Below are positions 8,333-14,720 of a DNA stretch of 28,246 nt, piece after piece (position 1 is the stretch's first letter; every line of letters begins with the position of its first letter). Origin of the DNA: JANMDR01 sp031376425 (GTDB taxonomy: Bacteria > Pseudomonadota > Gammaproteobacteria > Burkholderiales > Usitatibacteraceae); assembly GCA_031376425.1 (NCBI GenBank), contig JANMDR010000325.1, forward strand, positions 1 to 28,246. The letters are read 5' to 3'. The notes under the pieces were generated by a model, which was not told the DNA's origin, ran no database searches, and saw only the letters and a list, made by a program, of their open reading frames with translations. Made by a program: the position numbers and the translations under genes.

Positions 8333-10915
8333 CTACGCTTTCGTAAACGTAATTATCCCATTCACCGCTTCCACATTCACCACATCTTTCGGGCCAAACT
8401 TGCCTTCTAATAAACTGCGGGCAAGCGGGTTTTCTATTTGACTTTGGATGGCACGTTTTAGTGGACGGGCACCATAATCGGCTTCAAAGCCGCTTTGCGC
8501 TAACTCATTTAGTGCTCTATCACTGACATTTAGGGTGATATCCATTTTCGCTAGTCGTGCAATTAACGCCTGCAATTGAATTTTTGCAATCGCCGAGATT
8601 TGCGCTTCGCCTAAAGCGTGGAACACCACTACTTCATCGATGCGATTAATAAATTCTGGGCGGAAGGTCGCTTTAACTTCAGCCATCACGGCTAGTTTTA
8701 CTACACCATATTCATTGCCCGACATAGCCTGAATTTGCTTGGAACCTAAGTTTGACGTCATCACGATGATGGTGTTTTTAAAATCTACTGTGCGGCCTTG
8801 CCCGTCCGTTAAACGGCCATCATCAAGCACTTGCAACAGCACATTAAACACGTCTGGATGCGCTTTTTCGATCTCATCCATTAACACTACACTGTAGGGC
8901 TTACGACGTACGGCTTCGGTCAGATAACCGCCCTCCTCGTAACCTACATAGCCTGGCGGGGCACCGATTAGGCGAGCGACGGAATGTTTCTCCATGAACT
9001 CACTCATGTCAATGCGGATGAGTTGTTCTTGCGAATCAAACAAAAATTCAGCGAGCGCTTTGCATAGCTCGGTTTTACCCACACCGGTTGGGCCTAAAAA
9101 CAGGAAGGAGCCGGTGGGACGACCGGGATCAGAAAGTCCTGCACGAGAACGCCGAATCGCGTCCGACACCAAGCGTACCGCCTCATCTTGACCGATGATG
9201 CGCTTGTGCAAACGCGCTTCCATTTGCACTAATTTTTCACGATCACCCTGCATCATTTTAGCTACAGGAATGCCGGTGGAACGCGATACAACTTCGGCGA
9301 TTTCCTCAGCTCCTACGCGGGTGCGCAGTAGGCGTGGTTTGGCACTATCGGCAGCATTGGCGAGTTCGGCCGCTTTTAGCTGCGCTTCTAATTCTGGGAG
9401 TTTGGCGTATTGCAGTTCAGCTAATTTATCGAGCTGCCCCGTGCGTAAGAATTCCGCCATTTCCAGCTTCACCGCGTCAATTTCTGTTTTCACATGCGCA
9501 ACGCTTTGCACCTGCGCTTTTTCGGCTTTCCAAATTTCTTCTAGATCAGAAAACTCTTTTTCCAAACGACGAATTTCATCTTCAATCAGCGCTCGGCGTT
9601 TGGCGCTTGATTCATCTTTATCTTTTTTAACCGCTTCGCGCTCAATTTTTAATTGAATTAAACGGCGCTCCAGCTTATCGAGCACTTCTGGTTTGGAATC
9701 AATTTCCATTTTAACTTTTGCGGCGGCTTCATCGATTAAATCAATGGCTTTATCCGGTAGAAAACGGTCAGAAATATAGCGATGCGATAGCTCCGCCGCC
9801 GCAACCAGAGCAGGGTCGGTAATATCAACACCATGATGCAATTCATACTTCTCCTGCAATCCGCGCAGGATGGCGATGGTGGCTTCAACGCTGGGTTGAT
9901 CGACCAATACTTTTTGAAAGCGCCGCTCAAGGGCAGCATCTTTTTCTACGTATTTACGATATTCATCGAGCGTTGTCGCACCCACACAATGTAGCTCACC
10001 GCGCGCCAGTGCGGGCTTGAGCATATTGCCCGCATCCATCGCACCTTCGGCTTTGCCAGCACCTACCATGGTGTGCAACTCATCAATGAATACGATGGTT
10101 TGGCCTTCATCTTTGGCAAGATCTTTTAGCACGGCTTTTAACCGCTCTTCAAACTCACCGCGATATTTGGCTCCCGCCAACATGGCGGCAAAATCAAGCG
10201 ATAACACACGCTTACCTTTCAAGCTTTCTGGTACTTCGCCATTAACGATACGTTGCGCCAAGCCTTCAACAATGGCGGTCTTGCCCACACCGGGTTCACC
10301 GATAAGTACGGGATTATTTTTGGTACGCCGTTGCAATACTTGAATGGTGCGACGTATTTCATCGTCACGGCCAATCACCGGATCAAGTTTGCCAGAGCGC
10401 GCGCGTTCGGTGAGGTCAATCGTATATTTATCCAGCGATTTGCGCTGCCCTTCTGATTCCGCACTATCAGCGCCACTATCGCCGCGAACACTCTCTACGG
10501 CAGCGGTAATCGCCGCAGTTGTACCACCGCAATCACGCAATATACGTCCAGTGCTGCCCTTATCTGCCGCCAATACCAGCAAAAATAGCTCGCTCGCGAT
10601 AAACTGATCGCCGCGCTGGCTCGCTTGTTTATCGGTAAGATTTAGCAAGTTCGAAAGTTCACGGCCGACGGCAATTTCGCCGTTTAAACCTTCGACCTTT
10701 GGCAGGTTAGCGATAGCATTTTCAAGCGCGGTTTTAAGCTTAGTTACCGCAACCCCTGCTTTAGCCAAAATTGCCGCCGTACCGCCATCTTCTTGCGCCA
10801 TTAGGCTTTGCAATAGGTGTACGGGGTCAATAGAGCCAGCATCACGCGCTAATGCGGTGCTTTGGGCATCGGCTAAGGCTTGTTGAAATTTTGTGGTGAG
10901 TTTATCGATTCTCAT
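8333..10915 (-). CDS. clpB: ATP-dependent disaggregase ClpB
   Basis: A Hsp100 chaperone that rescues aggregated proteins together with DnaK, forming a hexameric ring in the cytoplasm. It begins with a Clp N-domain (1-145; MRIDKLTTKFQQALADAQS). The first AAA domain has Walker A GEPGVGKT at 206-213 and Walker B VFIDELH. The charged coiled-coil middle domain comes next. The second AAA domain has GPTGVGKTE, the pore-loop region GAPPGYVGYEEGG and VLMDEIEKAHPDV. The start is set at 10915 rather than at the in-frame ATG at 10954. Family members begin MRIDKLT at this point, GGAA lies 7 bases upstream, and the extra residues look non-coding. The length is then 860, matching the family. A sigma-32 type promoter lies about 90 bases upstream. 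Confidence 0.97.
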   Translation of the reverse strand: MRIDKLTTKFQQALADAQSTALARDAGSIDPVHLLQSLMAQEDGGTAAILAKAGVAVTKLKTALENAIANLPKVEGLNGEIAVGRELSNLLNLTDKQASQRGDQFIASELFLLVLAADKGSTGRILRDCGGTTAAITAAVESVRGDSGADSAESEGQRKSLDKYTIDLTERARSGKLDPVIGRDDEIRRTIQVLQRRTKNNPVLIGEPGVGKTAIVEGLAQRIVNGEVPESLKGKRVLSLDFAAMLAGAKYRGEFEERLKAVLKDLAKDEGQTIVFIDELHTMVGAGKAEGAMDAGNMLKPALARGELHCVGATTLDEYRKYVEKDAALERRFQKVLVDQPSVEATIAILRGLQEKYELHHGVDITDPALVAAAELSHRYISDRFLPDKAIDLIDEAAAKVKMEIDSKPEVLDKLERRLIQLKIEREAVKKDKDESSAKRRALIEDEIRRLEKEFSDLEEIWKAEKAQVQSVAHVKTEIDAVKLEMAEFLRTGQLDKLAELQYAKLPELEAQLKAAELANAADSAKPRLLRTRVGAEEIAEVVSRSTGIPVAKMMQGDREKLVQMEARLHKRIIGQDEAVRLVSDAIRRSRAGLSDPGRPTGSFLFLGPTGVGKTELCKALAEFLFDSQEQLIRIDMSEFMEKHSVARLIGAPPGYVGYEEGGYLTEAVRRKPYSVVLMDEIEKAHPDVFNVLLQVLDDGRLTDGQGRTVDFKNTIIVMTSNLGSKQIQAMSGNEYGVVKLAVMAEVKATFRPEFINRIDEVVVFHALGEAQISAIAKIQLQALIARLAKMDITLNVSDRALNELAQSGFEADYGARPLKRAIQSQIENPLARSLLEGKFGPKDVVNVEAVNGIITFTKA

Positions 10916-11006
10916 AGGGAATTCCTTTTCTTGATTTTGAGTGCAACCGAGCATAAGCCCTTAAGCCTAACTTCAGCTTTGGCACTTATTGCCGTATTAC
11001 AATCAT

Positions 11007-11034
11007 AAATTGGGCAGATTCTGCAATTGTCAAG
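11007..11034 (-). promoter_or_regulatory. Sigma-32 (heat-shock) promoter of clpB
   Basis: Reading the minus strand, CTTGACA (11034-11028) is followed by a 13-base spacer and CCCAATTT (11014-11007). The RpoH consensus is CTTGAAA, an 11-15 base spacer and CCCCATNT, so the match is 6 of 7 and 7 of 8 with normal spacing. The predicted transcription start is near 11000, giving a leader of about 85 bases. Heat-shock control of clpB is well known; the assignment here is by sequence match. Confidence 0.8.
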
Positions 11035-11115
11035 ATGCTGGCGGACGCCAATAGTAGTTAGGCTAATTGGGATACTTAACCCTCACTTCACGCTATTTTC
11101 CATTATCATCAGTCC

Positions 11116-12003
11116 ATGCAAACTTATAAAACCGATTTTTTAGATGCCGTCATTGCCACCGATGTTACCCGCGCACTGGCAGAGGATGTAGGCGTAGGTG
11201 CGGGGTTGGGTGCGGGGTTGGGTGACCTAACCGCAAGCCTAATCCCCGCCGGTAAACGTGGCCATGCCCGCGTCATTACGCGTGAGACTGCTGTGTTAGC
11301 CGGGGTTGGTTGGTTTAATGCGGTATTTACGCGTTTAGATCCCACGGTAAAAATTACATGGTACGCCAATGACGGTGATGCTATTGCTGCCAATGATCTA
11401 TTGTGCGAAATTGACGGTGATGCTCGCGCCATGCTCACGGCAGAGCGTTCTGCGCTTAATTTTGTGCAGCTTCTTTCTGCTGTTGCTACAAAAACGCAGC
11501 GCTATGTTGCGGCTGTTGCCGGCACCAAGGCAAAAATTTTAGATACCCGAAAAACTCTTCCGGGCTTGCGTTTGGCTCTTAAATACGCCGTAACTTGCGG
11601 TGGCGGTGTGAATCACCGAGTAGGGCTTTATGATGGTATTTTAATTAAGGAAAACCATATTGCAGCGGCTGGTAGTATTACCTTGGCAGTGGCTGCTGCG
11701 CAGTCGATTATGGCTAGTGCTAAAACAACGATGCTGATGGTGGAGGTAGAGAATTTTCTGCAACTCGAAGAAGCGCTGGCCTGCGGCGTAAAACTTATTT
11801 TGCTGGATAATATGAAATTAACGCAACTGCGTGAAGCCGTAGCCATCAACGCTGGTCGTGCGCAATTAGAAGCGTCGGGCGGCGTTACCTTACTTACCGT
11901 GGCCGACATCGCAGCGACGGGTGTAGACCGAATTTCAATTGGTGCACTAACAAAAGATATTGAGGCGCTAGATTTATCGATGCGCTTCACGATGACTGCC
12001 TAG
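11116..12003 (+). CDS. nadC: Nicotinate-nucleotide pyrophosphorylase (carboxylating)
   Basis: Quinolinate phosphoribosyltransferase, which converts quinolinate and PRPP to nicotinate mononucleotide, CO2 and pyrophosphate in de novo NAD synthesis. Signatures are NFVQLLSAVAT, DTRKTLPGLRLALKYAV, GGGVNHRVGLYDGILIKENH (with the active-site Arg, His and Lys residues), VEVEN, ILLDNM and EASGGVTL. The length of 295 residues is normal, with one oddity: near residues 28-35 the chain reads GAGLGAGLGD, caused by an exact 12-bp tandem duplication at 11197-11220. No strong ribosome binding site precedes the ATG. The gene is divergent from clpB and is followed 54 bp later by mlaA on the same strand. NadA and NadB are not in the window. 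Confidence 0.96.
   Translation: MQTYKTDFLDAVIATDVTRALAEDVGVGAGLGAGLGDLTASLIPAGKRGHARVITRETAVLAGVGWFNAVFTRLDPTVKITWYANDGDAIAANDLLCEIDGDARAMLTAERSALNFVQLLSAVATKTQRYVAAVAGTKAKILDTRKTLPGLRLALKYAVTCGGGVNHRVGLYDGILIKENHIAAAGSITLAVAAAQSIMASAKTTMLMVEVENFLQLEEALACGVKLILLDNMKLTQLREAVAINAGRAQLEASGGVTLLTVADIAATGVDRISIGALTKDIEALDLSMRFTMTA
11197..11220 (+). repeat. 12-bp tandem duplication inside nadC
   Basis: GGTGCGGGGTTG occurs twice in direct succession (11197-11208 and 11209-11220), and a further GGTG follows. It is in frame and adds four residues (GAGL twice) just before the conserved GD(L/I)T motif. It looks like a recent slippage product in a G-rich stretch. Confidence 0.85.
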
Positions 12004-12057
12004 CTACTGTAAATGCTAGAAACGCTTCAATCACTTCAATCATTTCAAAGGGTTGTA

Positions 12058-12840
12058 ATGAACAAACTTTCCAAATTCTTTTCCTCTCTCACTATTAGCC
12101 TTTGCGCATTTAGTATTTTAGGGGGCTGCGCGTCGACAGGTAGCGGCATTCCGGCAGACCCTTTAGAAGGCTTTAACCGCACCGTGTTCAGCATCAACGA
12201 TACGGTAGACGGCGCGGTATTAAAACCAATCGCCAAAGGCTATGTTGCCGTTACGCCTTCGGCGGCGCGTGCTGGGGTAGCGAATGCCTTTAGCAATATT
12301 GGCGATGCTGGAACCGCCGTAAACAATTTATTGCAGGGCAAACCGGGTGATGCATTAAGCGACGTGGGGCGATTATTAGTTAATTCTACCCTTGGCATTT
12401 TAGGGCTCTGGGACGTCGCAACCCCAATGGGATTAACGAAGCATAACGAGGATTTTGGACAAACCTTGGGCAAATGGGGTGTAGGTTCCGGACCTTATTT
12501 GATATTGCCCTTTTCAGGGCCAAGCACCGTGCGCGATACGGCTGGTAGATTTACCATTGATCGGGCAACTGGCTACTCAAATTATGTTGACCACAAGCTC
12601 ACCCGCTACAGCGCAACTGCGTTAGAGCTACTAACGGTACGGGCTTCATTACTGTCAGCGGGCGATGCCCTAGACGCAGCATCTACCGATAAATATGCGT
12701 TTTTGCGCGATGCCTACCTGCAACGCCGCCTCAATCAGGTACACGATGGTGCTGTGCCATCGGCACTGCGCGAAGCCTTAGTCGATAGCCTAGAGCCGCT
12801 AGCAACAGCCCCCGCAAAACCATCACCATCGAGCAAGTAA
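12058..12840 (+). CDS. mlaA: MlaA (VacJ) family phospholipid-transport lipoprotein
   Basis: An outer-membrane lipoprotein that removes mislocalised phospholipids from the outer leaflet and passes them to the Mla pathway. The signal peptide MNKLSKFFSS... ends in the lipobox ILGGC, so Cys24 is the lipidated residue. Family motifs follow: DPLEGFNRTVFSINDTVDG, NNLLQGKPGDAL, RLLVNSTLGILGLWD, NEDFGQTLGKWGVGSGPYLI and LPFSGPSTVRD. The start is set at 12058, where AAAGGG lies 5 bases upstream and the lipoprotein signal begins; an in-frame ATG at 12013 would add 15 unlikely residues. The length of 261 residues is near normal. Unlike in many proteobacteria, no mlaBCDEF genes are nearby. A small membrane-protein gene follows after 4 bp. 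Confidence 0.95.
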   Translation: MNKLSKFFSSLTISLCAFSILGGCASTGSGIPADPLEGFNRTVFSINDTVDGAVLKPIAKGYVAVTPSAARAGVANAFSNIGDAGTAVNNLLQGKPGDALSDVGRLLVNSTLGILGLWDVATPMGLTKHNEDFGQTLGKWGVGSGPYLILPFSGPSTVRDTAGRFTIDRATGYSNYVDHKLTRYSATALELLTVRASLLSAGDALDAASTDKYAFLRDAYLQRRLNQVHDGAVPSALREALVDSLEPLATAPAKPSPSSK

Positions 12841-12844
12841 GCCA

Positions 12845-13105
12845 ATGAGCTCCACAGTAGCAAATTTTTGGCTTATAGCCGCCTTTCTTGCCTTTATAGG
12901 GGCTATGGCAGCGGTATTTGCAGTATGTGTGCGCGAACGCCGCCGCCAAGCGCCTTTGCGACATCAACCGTCTCAATCGATTAGCCAAAGTGATGCTGCA
13001 AGCGATAACCGCGTAGCGCTGGTTATATTTGGCGGTATCATCGTTGGCGCACTGTTGGCATTATTGGTTGGCTACGTGGTGTTTTTTTCAGGCTTAGCAG
13101 ACTAA
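12845..13105 (+). CDS. Small two-helix membrane protein, function unknown
   Basis: An 86-residue protein with two strongly hydrophobic helices (about residues 8-28 and 56-80). They are separated by a basic then polar loop, RERRRQAPLRHQPSQSISQS, which by the positive-inside rule should lie in the cytoplasm. It starts 4 bp after mlaA, so it is probably co-transcribed and possibly translationally coupled with it. Its stop codon lies inside a palindrome that also holds the stop codon of the convergent gene. The composition and position make it a plausible real gene; no family is recognised. A helper role for envelope lipid homeostasis would be guesswork from position only. Confidence 0.6.
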   Translation: MSSTVANFWLIAAFLAFIGAMAAVFAVCVRERRRQAPLRHQPSQSISQSDAASDNRVALVIFGGIIVGALLALLVGYVVFFSGLAD

Positions 13106-13127
13106 AAAATTAGCGGCTAATTTTTTA
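13103..13127. terminator. Bidirectional terminator between convergent genes
   Basis: A 25-bp perfect palindrome with a single central base, TAAAAAATTAGC-G-GCTAATTTTTTA. On both strands the hairpin ends in six T residues, the hallmark of a two-way intrinsic terminator, although the stem is AT-rich. It contains the TAA of the small membrane protein (13103-13105) and the TAG of the exosortase-associated gene (13117-13119 on the minus strand). Confidence 0.75.
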
Positions 13128-13806
13128 CCGGCTTGCCGCCATCTTCGTCGTCAATTGCCCCAGCCGCCATTAAGCCTAGCAGCATTTTTTTATGCATTGC
13201 CACCCAGAGCACCACCGGTATCACCGTGGGCAAAATCAATGAGCCGAGTTGATAGCCTAGCGCGACTATATTGCGGTCAAACGCACTAAAGGAGTGGCTA
13301 AAGAACATTGCCGTTGCGGGGTTGAGCACTAATTGCTGCAATACATCGAACGTCACGCTGACGCTTTGCGCTAGCAAGATAACAACTGATCCTAACAGCA
13401 ATTTTGGAATCATTTTGCGCTCACGCGCTGCAAAAACTAGTGCGAAAAAAAGCGGAAGACCAATTGCATAATGTAGTGGACTGATTTCTACCGTAAGATT
13501 TTTTGCTGCCGTGGCAATGCTGGTGTCACGTCGCCAATTAGGGTCAAATTGCTTGGGCGATACTCCCAATTGCTGTTCTGGCGAACTCACATAACCATCG
13601 ACACTGACTTGCAGGTGTCGCGCAGCGGCGTCAATACGCATTTGCGTTACCGTAAACGCCGAAAATTGGTTTAATACAAGCTTTGATACCCAAACCGGGG
13701 GAGTGATCAGCGCTTGCCACGCAAAATACCAGCATGCAAAACCCACCAGCAGCCAGACCATAGCACGCGAGAAAAAACGGAAAATTTCAGCAGCAGACGA
13801 TTGCAT
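13117..13806 (-). CDS. Exosortase H-associated membrane protein
   Basis: A 229-residue membrane protein with a helix at about residues 13-33, a periplasmic domain of about 75 residues (with NWRRDTSIATAAKN) and three further helices (about 108-126, 134-155 and 185-206). The C-terminus is short and acidic (IDDEDGGKPVKN). It starts 6 bp after the exosortase H gene, so the two form an operon and were probably expressed together. A companion membrane protein of this general layout is commonly encoded beside exosortase H in proteobacteria; the identification rests on that context and on topology, not on a catalytic motif. Its role could be to assist substrate recognition or the fate of the cleaved product. 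The stop codon lies in the shared terminator palindrome. Confidence 0.75.
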   Translation of the reverse strand: MQSSAAEIFRFFSRAMVWLLVGFACWYFAWQALITPPVWVSKLVLNQFSAFTVTQMRIDAAARHLQVSVDGYVSSPEQQLGVSPKQFDPNWRRDTSIATAAKNLTVEISPLHYAIGLPLFFALVFAARERKMIPKLLLGSVVILLAQSVSVTFDVLQQLVLNPATAMFFSHSFSAFDRNIVALGYQLGSLILPTVIPVVLWVAMHKKMLLGLMAAGAIDDEDGGKPVKN

Positions 13807-13812
13807 AGAACC

Positions 13813-14364
13813 TTAAGTGTGCGCTGCTGCGTTTGCGTCTGAGTTCGCGTCTGAGTTGGCCTCTGCTGCCGTCGCGTTTTTTGTAGCTGGCGCACGCGAT
13901 AGCAGGCGCACCCACAACAGCCAGACGATCAACACATCAAGCATAATCAAAACCTGCCATCCATAAAGGTGCGCCCAATCAAAGACTGGTTTCGACCATT
14001 GCCCTAAATAAAATAAGCTCAGAATACGTACCAAATTTAAGGATTGGACCGCCACAAAACCGGCCAACAAACCCAGCAGTCGCTGCATTAATGTGGCGGG
14101 AAACGCCATCATTGCTGCAAATAGGACGATCATCGCTTCAACGCCGTTGCAGCCCGCCATAATCACCACACCAAATCCAGTGCGCCGATCGGACAACACC
14201 GCACCATTCGCGATCACCGATGGATCAAGGAGGGTGGCAATGGCGGCACTCACGCTCGCTACGGTATTTGTCCAAGGCACAACCACCGCCTGCCCTATTG
14301 GGGTTAGCTGCAGCGCGAATAGGCTGATGAGCAAAGCAAAAAATACAACTAAAAAACGCGTCAT
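13813..14364 (-). CDS. xrtH: Exosortase H (IPTL-CTERM-specific transpeptidase-like protease)
   Basis: An inner-membrane cysteine protease that recognises and cleaves proteins carrying an IPTLxxWG-type C-terminal sorting signal. The three exosortase catalytic residues are visible: Cys72 in AGCNGVEA, Arg113 in NLVRILSLFYLG and His132 in DWAHLYGWQ. Helices lie at about residues 3-20, 66-90, 93-120 and 136-154. The length of 183 residues fits the compact XrtH subfamily. The tail (TAAEANSDANSDANAAAHT) is low-complexity and holds a 12-bp tandem repeat. The next gene starts 6 bp downstream. Upstream, across 356 bp with a terminator, is the giant gene whose product ends in VPTLSEWA, the fitting substrate. 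A perfect TATAAT lies about 18 bases before the ATG, but no Shine-Dalgarno sequence is clear. Confidence 0.88.
   Translation of the reverse strand: MTRFLVVFFALLISLFALQLTPIGQAVVVPWTNTVASVSAAIATLLDPSVIANGAVLSDRRTGFGVVIMAGCNGVEAMIVLFAAMMAFPATLMQRLLGLLAGFVAVQSLNLVRILSLFYLGQWSKPVFDWAHLYGWQVLIMLDVLIVWLLWVRLLSRAPATKNATAAEANSDANSDANAAAHT
13835..13858 (-). repeat. 12-bp tandem duplication in xrtH tail
   Basis: GCGTCTGAGTTC and GCGTCTGAGTTG follow each other directly, differing only in the last base. They encode the repeated NSDA in the C-terminal tail of exosortase H, well away from the catalytic residues. It is a likely slippage product in a disordered region. Confidence 0.8.
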
Positions 14365-14381
14365 GTGGCGAGATGGTAAGT

Positions 14382-14387
14382 ATTATA
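14382..14387 (-). promoter_or_regulatory. Possible -10 element of xrtH
   Basis: A perfect TATAAT on the minus strand, in an AT-rich run, ends 17 bases before the xrtH ATG. No convincing -35 lies at 16-18 bases. If used, the messenger would have a leader of only about 10 bases and no ribosome binding site, implying leaderless or weak translation. Confidence 0.35.
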
Positions 14388-14420
14388 AAAATAAGTTGTT
14401 TGGGTTTATTGCCTATCAAC

Positions 14421-14443
14421 TCAGCCGCCGAAGATGCGGCTGA
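14421..14443. other. GC-rich hairpin upstream of xrtH
   Basis: TCAGCCGC (14421-14428) and GCGGCTGA (14436-14443) form a perfect 8-bp stem with a 7-base loop. On the plus strand it is followed by ACTTTATTTT, weakly terminator-like; on the minus strand there is no T-run. It lies about 57 bases upstream of xrtH and may insulate xrtH from antisense or read-through transcription. Confidence 0.4.
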
Positions 14444-14620
14444 ACTTTATTTTACGCAATTAAGCGATAGTTATGGATACGGGCAAAGCAAAAGGGATTT
14501 TTCCTGCTCCAATCATCACTCTTATCCACGTTACCAGATTACGCTGGCTAGTACCTAAATTGCAAGGCGAGAATTAAAAGTTTAAAAATAGCACCGAACT
14601 TAGCGGCTTAACTGCTAACC
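14444..14620. other. Non-coding spacer between xrtH and the giant gene
   Basis: With the flanking hairpin and terminator, this fills the 356 bp between the xrtH start and the giant gene's stop. No open frame with a ribosome binding site was found. A 12-base word, ATTACGCTGGCT, occurs at 14538-14549 and again at 14674-14685, on the other side of the terminator; its meaning is unknown. Confidence 0.5.
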
Positions 14621-14656
14621 ACAAAAAGAAAAGCGCCCTCATCAGGCGCCTTTCTT
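14621..14656 (-). terminator. Rho-independent terminator of the giant gene
   Basis: GCGCC (14633-14637) pairs with GGCGC (14645-14649) around a 7-base loop. After one mismatch the stem continues as AAGAAA/TTTCTT. Reading the minus strand, the hairpin runs into TTTTCTTTTTGTGG, a good T-tract. It lies about 65 bases after the giant gene's stop and would separate its transcription from xrtH. Confidence 0.75.
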
Positions 14657-14720
14657 ATTTTGCAACTTGCGGTATTACGCTGGCTCAGTTCATTATCCTT
14701 ACTGCGCCAGCACTATGCTC

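Noticed and set aside
10916..10954. Upstream ATG of clpB at 10954
   Set aside because: It would add 13 residues (MLGCTQNQEKEFP) absent from the family; the ribosome binding site GGAA and the conserved MRIDKLT support 10915.
12013..12057. Upstream ATG of mlaA at 12013
   Set aside because: It would place 15 polar residues before a textbook lipoprotein signal; AAAGGG lies just before the ATG at 12058.
14373..14558. Open frame of 61 codons on the plus strand in the xrtH upstream spacer
   Set aside because: No ribosome binding site, no hydrophobic or family signature, and it overlaps the hairpin and the probable promoter of xrtH.
14461..14560. Words such as GGGCAAAGC and GTTACC suggesting a cyclic di-GMP riboswitch
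   Set aside because: The order, spacing and flanking helices of the GEMM class are not present, and the orientation does not face any gene on the plus strand.
14538..14685. Direct repeat ATTACGCTGGCT flanking the terminator, as a target-site duplication
   Set aside because: The enclosed 124 bp has no terminal inverted repeats or transposase, and 12 bases could recur by chance or small duplication.
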